Source: Candidatus Elusimicrobium euhamitermitis
GTDB lineage: Bacteria > Elusimicrobiota > Elusimicrobia > Elusimicrobiales > Elusimicrobiaceae
Length of the DNA: 8,264 nt
Assembly (NCBI GenBank): GCA_031254225.1
Contig: JAIRUU010000040.1
Location: 1 to 8,264 of the forward strand
Reading direction: 5' to 3'
A program made the translations under genes and the position numbers. Positions 6,183 through 8,264 of this stretch are shown here, piece after piece. Position 1 is the first letter of the stretch; every line of letters starts with the position of its first letter. The notes under the pieces were generated by a model. The model saw only the letters and a program-made list of their open reading frames with translations, was not told where the DNA came from and made no database searches.

Positions 6183-7019
6183 CTATTCAAACAATGATAT
6201 GTATTCGCGCAAAAATTTCAGCTTCTGCTCGTCGGCAAGTTTATTGTAAACAAAAATCATGTTTGCCAGCGCGCGTTTTATTATCTGGCGCGCGGTAAGC
6301 GGGGACAAACAGGCGTTGTCCCACGCCAGGCCTCTGGCAGCGGTGTAATCCATGCATTCGCGCAGGGTAAGCACTTTGCCGCCGTCAAAAGGGTCGGCGT
6401 AAAAAGGCTCGCTGTAATTTTCGTCCTCAAAACTTACCATCAGGCGGCCCGCAAAATCAACAATGTTTACGTCTAAGTTAAACCGCTGCGCGGACATGAC
6501 GTAAAGCGCGGCGTTCATCAGCCCCGTGCCTTCCCGCGTGTCCAGAAAAACTTCAAAAGACAAATGCTCGGGTTTTAATTTTGACGTGACCGCTTCAAAC
6601 TTTAACGTCTTAAAAAATATTACCTGAAACACCTGCGCTATGTCCAGAATATCCGCGCAGTTAATCATGAACGGGCGCAGTTTTTCCGTCAGAATATCCA
6701 TATGCCGGCGCAGAGTTTCCGTCTGTAAAAAAGGGTTGTGGAAACGGCTTATAAGCTCTAACCCCTCCTCAAGGTCAGGGTTGATTTTGGAAGCAAAAAC
6801 GGCAAAGCCGTCTTTTAATTTATCAAACGCCATTTCCTCAAGAAGAGTGTGGACAAAGAGAGGAGTATCGTCCTTAAATTCTTTTTCAAGCATGTCTTTA
6901 AAAGCGGACGGGCTTTGGCGGATTACGCCGGCGAGTTCCGTTTTCAGTCTATCTGCATTTTCCTGCGTTTCGCCGGCTATAAGGCGGATTAACGCTTTAA
7001 TTCTTTCACTTTCTTTCAT
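6183..7019 (-). CDS. SirB1-like protein (transglutaminase-like fold, probably non-catalytic)
   Basis: The 278-residue soluble protein has a helical N-terminal half. The C-terminal half resembles the SirB1 family (Transglut_core2). The order fits: a TREGTGLMNAALYVMSAQRFNLDV segment (161-184) in place of the usual RRGIPISLSVLYLEVARRLGL, DFAGRLMVSF (188-197) in place of PGHFLVR, then YADPFDGGKVLTLREC (207-222), and a helical tail with a RALANMIFVYNKL segment (249-261) before the end. The family Gly-His is Gly-Arg here and no Cys is at the transglutaminase nucleophile position, so catalysis is unlikely. SirB1 relatives are poorly understood. The gene leads a minus-strand operon with NfeD and stomatin-like genes. 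No SD is visible; a TTGTAA-17-TATGGT promoter ends 6 nt before the ATG. The family call is by motif memory and is moderately sure; the role is unknown. Confidence 0.68.
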   Translation of the reverse strand: MKESERIKALIRLIAGETQENADRLKTELAGVIRQSPSAFKDMLEKEFKDDTPLFVHTLLEEMAFDKLKDGFAVFASKINPDLEEGLELISRFHNPFLQTETLRRHMDILTEKLRPFMINCADILDIAQVFQVIFFKTLKFEAVTSKLKPEHLSFEVFLDTREGTGLMNAALYVMSAQRFNLDVNIVDFAGRLMVSFEDENYSEPFYADPFDGGKVLTLRECMDYTAARGLAWDNACLSPLTARQIIKRALANMIFVYNKLADEQKLKFLREYISLFE

Positions 7020-7025
7020 ATGTAT

Positions 7026-7054
7026 ACCATATAAAATAATTGAGTTGTTTACAA
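7026..7054 (-). promoter_or_regulatory. Candidate promoter of the SirB1-like/NfeD/stomatin operon
   Basis: On the minus strand TTGTAA (7049-7054) and TATGGT (7026-7031) are separated by exactly 17 nt. The -10 ends 6 nt before the ATG at 7019, giving a transcript start near the start codon. An inverted repeat ATATG-TATAC-CATAT (7018-7032) overlaps the -10 and could be an operator. The hexamers are only a partial consensus match. Confidence 0.35.
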
Positions 7055-7087
7055 TAAGAAATGTTAGAGAGCGTTAAAAATGTATAC

Positions 7088-7260
7088 GTAAAACAAGGCG
7101 TCGGTCATTGCGAACGGCGTAGTGAGCAATCTACCATATAATCTGTTTAGGCGTCGTAGACGCCGTATCAACAAAATAAACAAAGGAAGATTCCTACGTC
7201 GCCCGCCTTCGCTTACGCTACGGCGAGGCCAAAGGCTTCGCTTCTCAGAATGACCTTATT
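7088..7260. repeat. Composite palindromic repeat in the gap before the tRNAs
   Basis: This covers most of the 382-base gene-free stretch 7020-7401. A left unit beginning GGTCATTGCGAACGG (7103) and ending GAGCAATCT (7124-7132) faces a right unit that, read on the minus strand, begins GGTCATTCTGAGAAGCG (7256 downward) and ends GTAGGAATCTTCC (to 7186). The two are inverted members of the same GTCATYCTGAG...ATCT type as 3229-3359. A perfect 6-bp hairpin GGCGTC/GACGCC (7150-7164) lies between them. The right unit carries an internal GCCCGCCTTCGC...CTACGGCG module (7201-7225). The block is flanked by ATGTATAC at 7080-7087 and 7261-7268. No open frame of note is present. Confidence 0.65.
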
Positions 7261-7298
7261 ATGTATACCTTTTTTGTACTGCCGAATATTAAAAGGAA

Positions 7299-7327
7299 TA
7301 GACAGCCAAAAAAGTTTTTGGTAAAAT
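7299..7327 (+). promoter_or_regulatory. Sigma-70-type promoter upstream of the tRNA genes
   Basis: TAGACA (7299-7304) and TAAAAT (7322-7327) are separated by exactly 17 nt, each one mismatch from consensus. The predicted start is about 7333-7335, directly at the base of the hairpin described next. Downstream lie tRNA-Lys and tRNA-Glu on the same strand, so this is either their promoter with an attenuator or the promoter of a tiny separate RNA. Confidence 0.55.
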
Positions 7328-7332
7328 ATTTT

Positions 7333-7373
7333 ATGTCAGGGTTATGCCTGAAAAGGCCCTGGACATTTTTTTT
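7333..7373 (+). terminator. Hairpin plus T-run starting at a predicted transcription start
   Basis: ATGTC (7333-7337) pairs with GACAT (7362-7366), AGG (7338-7340) with CCT (7358-7360) with one bulged G, and GCCT (7346-7349) with AGGC (7354-7357) around a GAAA tetraloop. The 5' side has a 5-nt bulge. A run of eight T follows (7366-7373). This is an intrinsic terminator shape 28 nt before tRNA-Lys. With the promoter at 7299-7327 it would yield an RNA of only about 40 nt unless polymerase reads through. Confidence 0.6.
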
Positions 7374-7401
7374 GACAAAAATCGGCAAATAATATTTTTT
7401 A

Positions 7402-7473
7402 GCGCCCGTAGCTCAGGGGTAGAGCATCCGCCTTTTAAGCGGGTGGCCGTGAGTTCAAATCTCACCGGGCGCA
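7402..7473 (+). tRNA. tRNA-Lys (anticodon TTT)
   Basis: A full cloverleaf of 72 nt is visible. The acceptor stem GCGCCCG (7402-7408) pairs with CGGGCGC (7466-7472), and the D stem is GCTC/GAGC. The anticodon stem TCCGC/GCGGG encloses loop CTTTTAA with anticodon TTT (7434-7436). The T stem GTGAG/CTCAC encloses TTCAAAT, and the discriminator is A7473. The CCA end is not encoded, so it must be added by the tRNA nucleotidyltransferase. A palindrome begins at the very next base. Confidence 0.97.
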
Positions 7474-7604
7474 CTTTTTGCTAAAGCTTTTGGCGGATTT
7501 TTGATTTTTCCCTCCGGCGGGACTGTGCCGCGCTCCGCGCGTTCCTTGCAAATGTACCTCTCTGCGGGAAAAATCAAAAATCCGCTCAAAATCTTTGCAA
7601 AAAG
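7474..7604. repeat. 131-nt palindrome abutting the tRNA-Lys 3' end
   Basis: The left arm (7474-7512) and right arm (7566-7604) are near-perfect complements. The inner 20 nt (7493-7512 with 7566-7585, GCGGATTTTT...CCC) pair without mismatch. The outer part CTTTTTGC...AAAG...TTTTG pairs with two single-base indels and one mismatch. The 53-nt centre is GC-rich with a GCGC/GCGC mini-hairpin. The element begins at the first base after the tRNA-Lys discriminator and ends 31 nt before tRNA-Glu. There is no T-run after it, so it is not an ordinary terminator. It could be a small mobile palindrome or a processing structure in a joint tRNA transcript. Confidence 0.75.
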
Positions 7605-7635
7605 AATTTTCATATACAACAAGCAGTAAATTTAA

Positions 7636-7707
7636 GCCCCCTTCGTCTATCGGTTAGGACGTCGGATTTTCAATCCGAAAAGAGGAGTTCAATTCTCCTA
7701 GGGGGCG
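7636..7707 (+). tRNA. tRNA-Glu (anticodon TTC)
   Basis: The 72-nt cloverleaf has acceptor stem GCCCCCT (7636-7642) pairing with AGGGGGC (7700-7706), and D stem GTCT/GGAC. The anticodon stem TCGGA/TCCGA encloses loop TTTTCAA with anticodon TTC (7669-7671). The T stem AGGAG/CTCCT encloses TTCAATT, and the discriminator is G7707. CCA is not encoded. Five T follow directly (7708-7712). It is probably co-transcribed with tRNA-Lys. Confidence 0.97.
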
Positions 7708-7839
7708 TTTTTACGTCTATACAACCAAAAATTTGTGCCAGTTTTGTGTCCAAAATATTTTCCTCGCCTCATTCTTTAAATGTTCCGGCAAATTTAATGT
7801 AAAATATAAGCAATTACCTTAAAATACAGGGGACTGCAG

Positions 7840-8264
7840 ATGAAATACACTTCCAGAGAGACTCGCATAGCCAAACTTACGGAACTTGTTGAGCATTTCA
7901 AGTTTAACCTTGAAGATTACAAAGATAAAAAATATAAAGAGGCCAAAGTCCGCACGGATTTTCTGGACCCGTTTTTTGAAATTTTAGACTGGGACGTGCG
8001 CAATGAAGACTGCAAAAGCGAGGATTACCGCGACGTGATTACCGAGGACAGCCTTGAAGTTCAGGGCTCAAAACGCGCGCCGGATTACTGTTTTAAAATA
8101 GGCAAGGAGCGCAAGTTTTACGTTGAGGCCAAAAAGCCGTCCGTTGATATCCAGCGCGAGGTTGACCCCGCCCTCCAGGTGCGCCGCTACGGTTACACGG
8201 CAATGCTGCCCGTCAGCATTCTTACGGATTTTGAAGAATTTGCGGTTTATGACACAACCAAACG
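7840..8264 (+). CDS. Restriction-modification protein, N-terminal nuclease domain (partial, type IIG-like)
   Basis: The first 141 codons are present and the gene runs off the right edge. The pattern LTELVEHFKFNLEDYKDKKYKEAKVRTDFLDPFFEILDWDV (residues 13-53) followed by DVITED, then APDYCFKIGKERKFYVEAKKPSVDI (about 80-104) and LPVSILTDFEEFAVYD, matches the N-terminus typical of large combined endonuclease/methyltransferases (type IIG, Eco57I-like) and related type I R-subunit N-domains. The PD...EAK arrangement is a PD-(D/E)xK nuclease core: Asp82, Glu97 and Lys99 approximately. A full protein would usually continue with an N6-adenine methyltransferase and a target-recognition region, which lie outside the window. 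AGGGGA (7828-7833) precedes the ATG by 6 nt. A weak TAAAAT at 7800-7805 could be a -10. The gene sits 132 nt after tRNA-Glu, a common site for defence genes. Confidence 0.85.
   Translation, partial: MKYTSRETRIAKLTELVEHFKFNLEDYKDKKYKEAKVRTDFLDPFFEILDWDVRNEDCKSEDYRDVITEDSLEVQGSKRAPDYCFKIGKERKFYVEAKKPSVDIQREVDPALQVRRYGYTAMLPVSILTDFEEFAVYDTTK

Noticed and set aside
7372..7377. Perfect TTGACA hexamer before tRNA-Lys as a -35 box
   Set aside because: It overlaps the terminator T-run, and no -10-like hexamer lies 16-18 nt downstream. The AT-rich candidates are only 10-15 nt away and would put the start inside the tRNA.
7333..7392. A 19-codon frame (MSGLCLKRPW...) starting at the predicted transcription start before tRNA-Lys
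   Set aside because: It is read through a terminator-shaped hairpin and T-run and has no SD. A leaderless peptide is conceivable, but nothing supports it as a gene.

Overview
The window comes from a bacterial chromosome. Its genes are tightly packed, with short operons on both strands, strong Shine-Dalgarno (SD) sites at most internal genes, tRNAs without an encoded CCA end, and small palindromic repeats in nearly every long gap. The lineage cannot be fixed from sequence alone. A housekeeping, Gram-negative-like gene set with abundant palindromes would fit an uncultured phylum such as Elusimicrobiota, but that is a low-confidence guess.

Left part, plus strand: a long, divergent transketolase (102-2435) and, 2 nt later, a small PPC/DUF296 protein (2438-2866) form a two-gene unit. 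It ends at a bidirectional hairpin terminator (2887-2918). A convergent gene for an 86-residue membrane protein (2903-3163, minus) ends inside the same hairpin. A 131-nt inverted-repeat element (3229-3359) follows, and one of its arms supplies the stop codon of an anchored NHL beta-propeller protein (3355-4386, minus). The gap 4387-4740 holds palindromes and a terminator but no gene.

Middle part, minus strand: a three-gene operon reads SirB1-like protein (7019-6183), NfeD-like membrane protein (6173-5739), then SPFH/stomatin protein (5742-4741). The intervals are short or overlapping, and the operon closes with a strong terminator at 4691-4722. NfeD and stomatin-like proteins are a well-known membrane-microdomain pair; the SirB1-like gene leading the operon is the unusual member.

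Right part: the gap 7020-7401 holds a composite repeat and a promoter placed directly in front of a hairpin with a T-run. That layout could make a very short RNA or act as an attenuator. Then come tRNA-Lys(TTT), a 131-nt palindrome starting at the first base after that tRNA, tRNA-Glu(TTC), and the start of a restriction-modification protein with a PD-(D/E)xK nuclease domain, cut by the window edge.

No wholly new system is evident. The most notable points are the altered cofactor-site residues of the transketolase, the promoter/terminator micro-unit before tRNA-Lys, promoters placed so that transcripts would begin at the start codon, and nested palindromic repeats that share internal modules.
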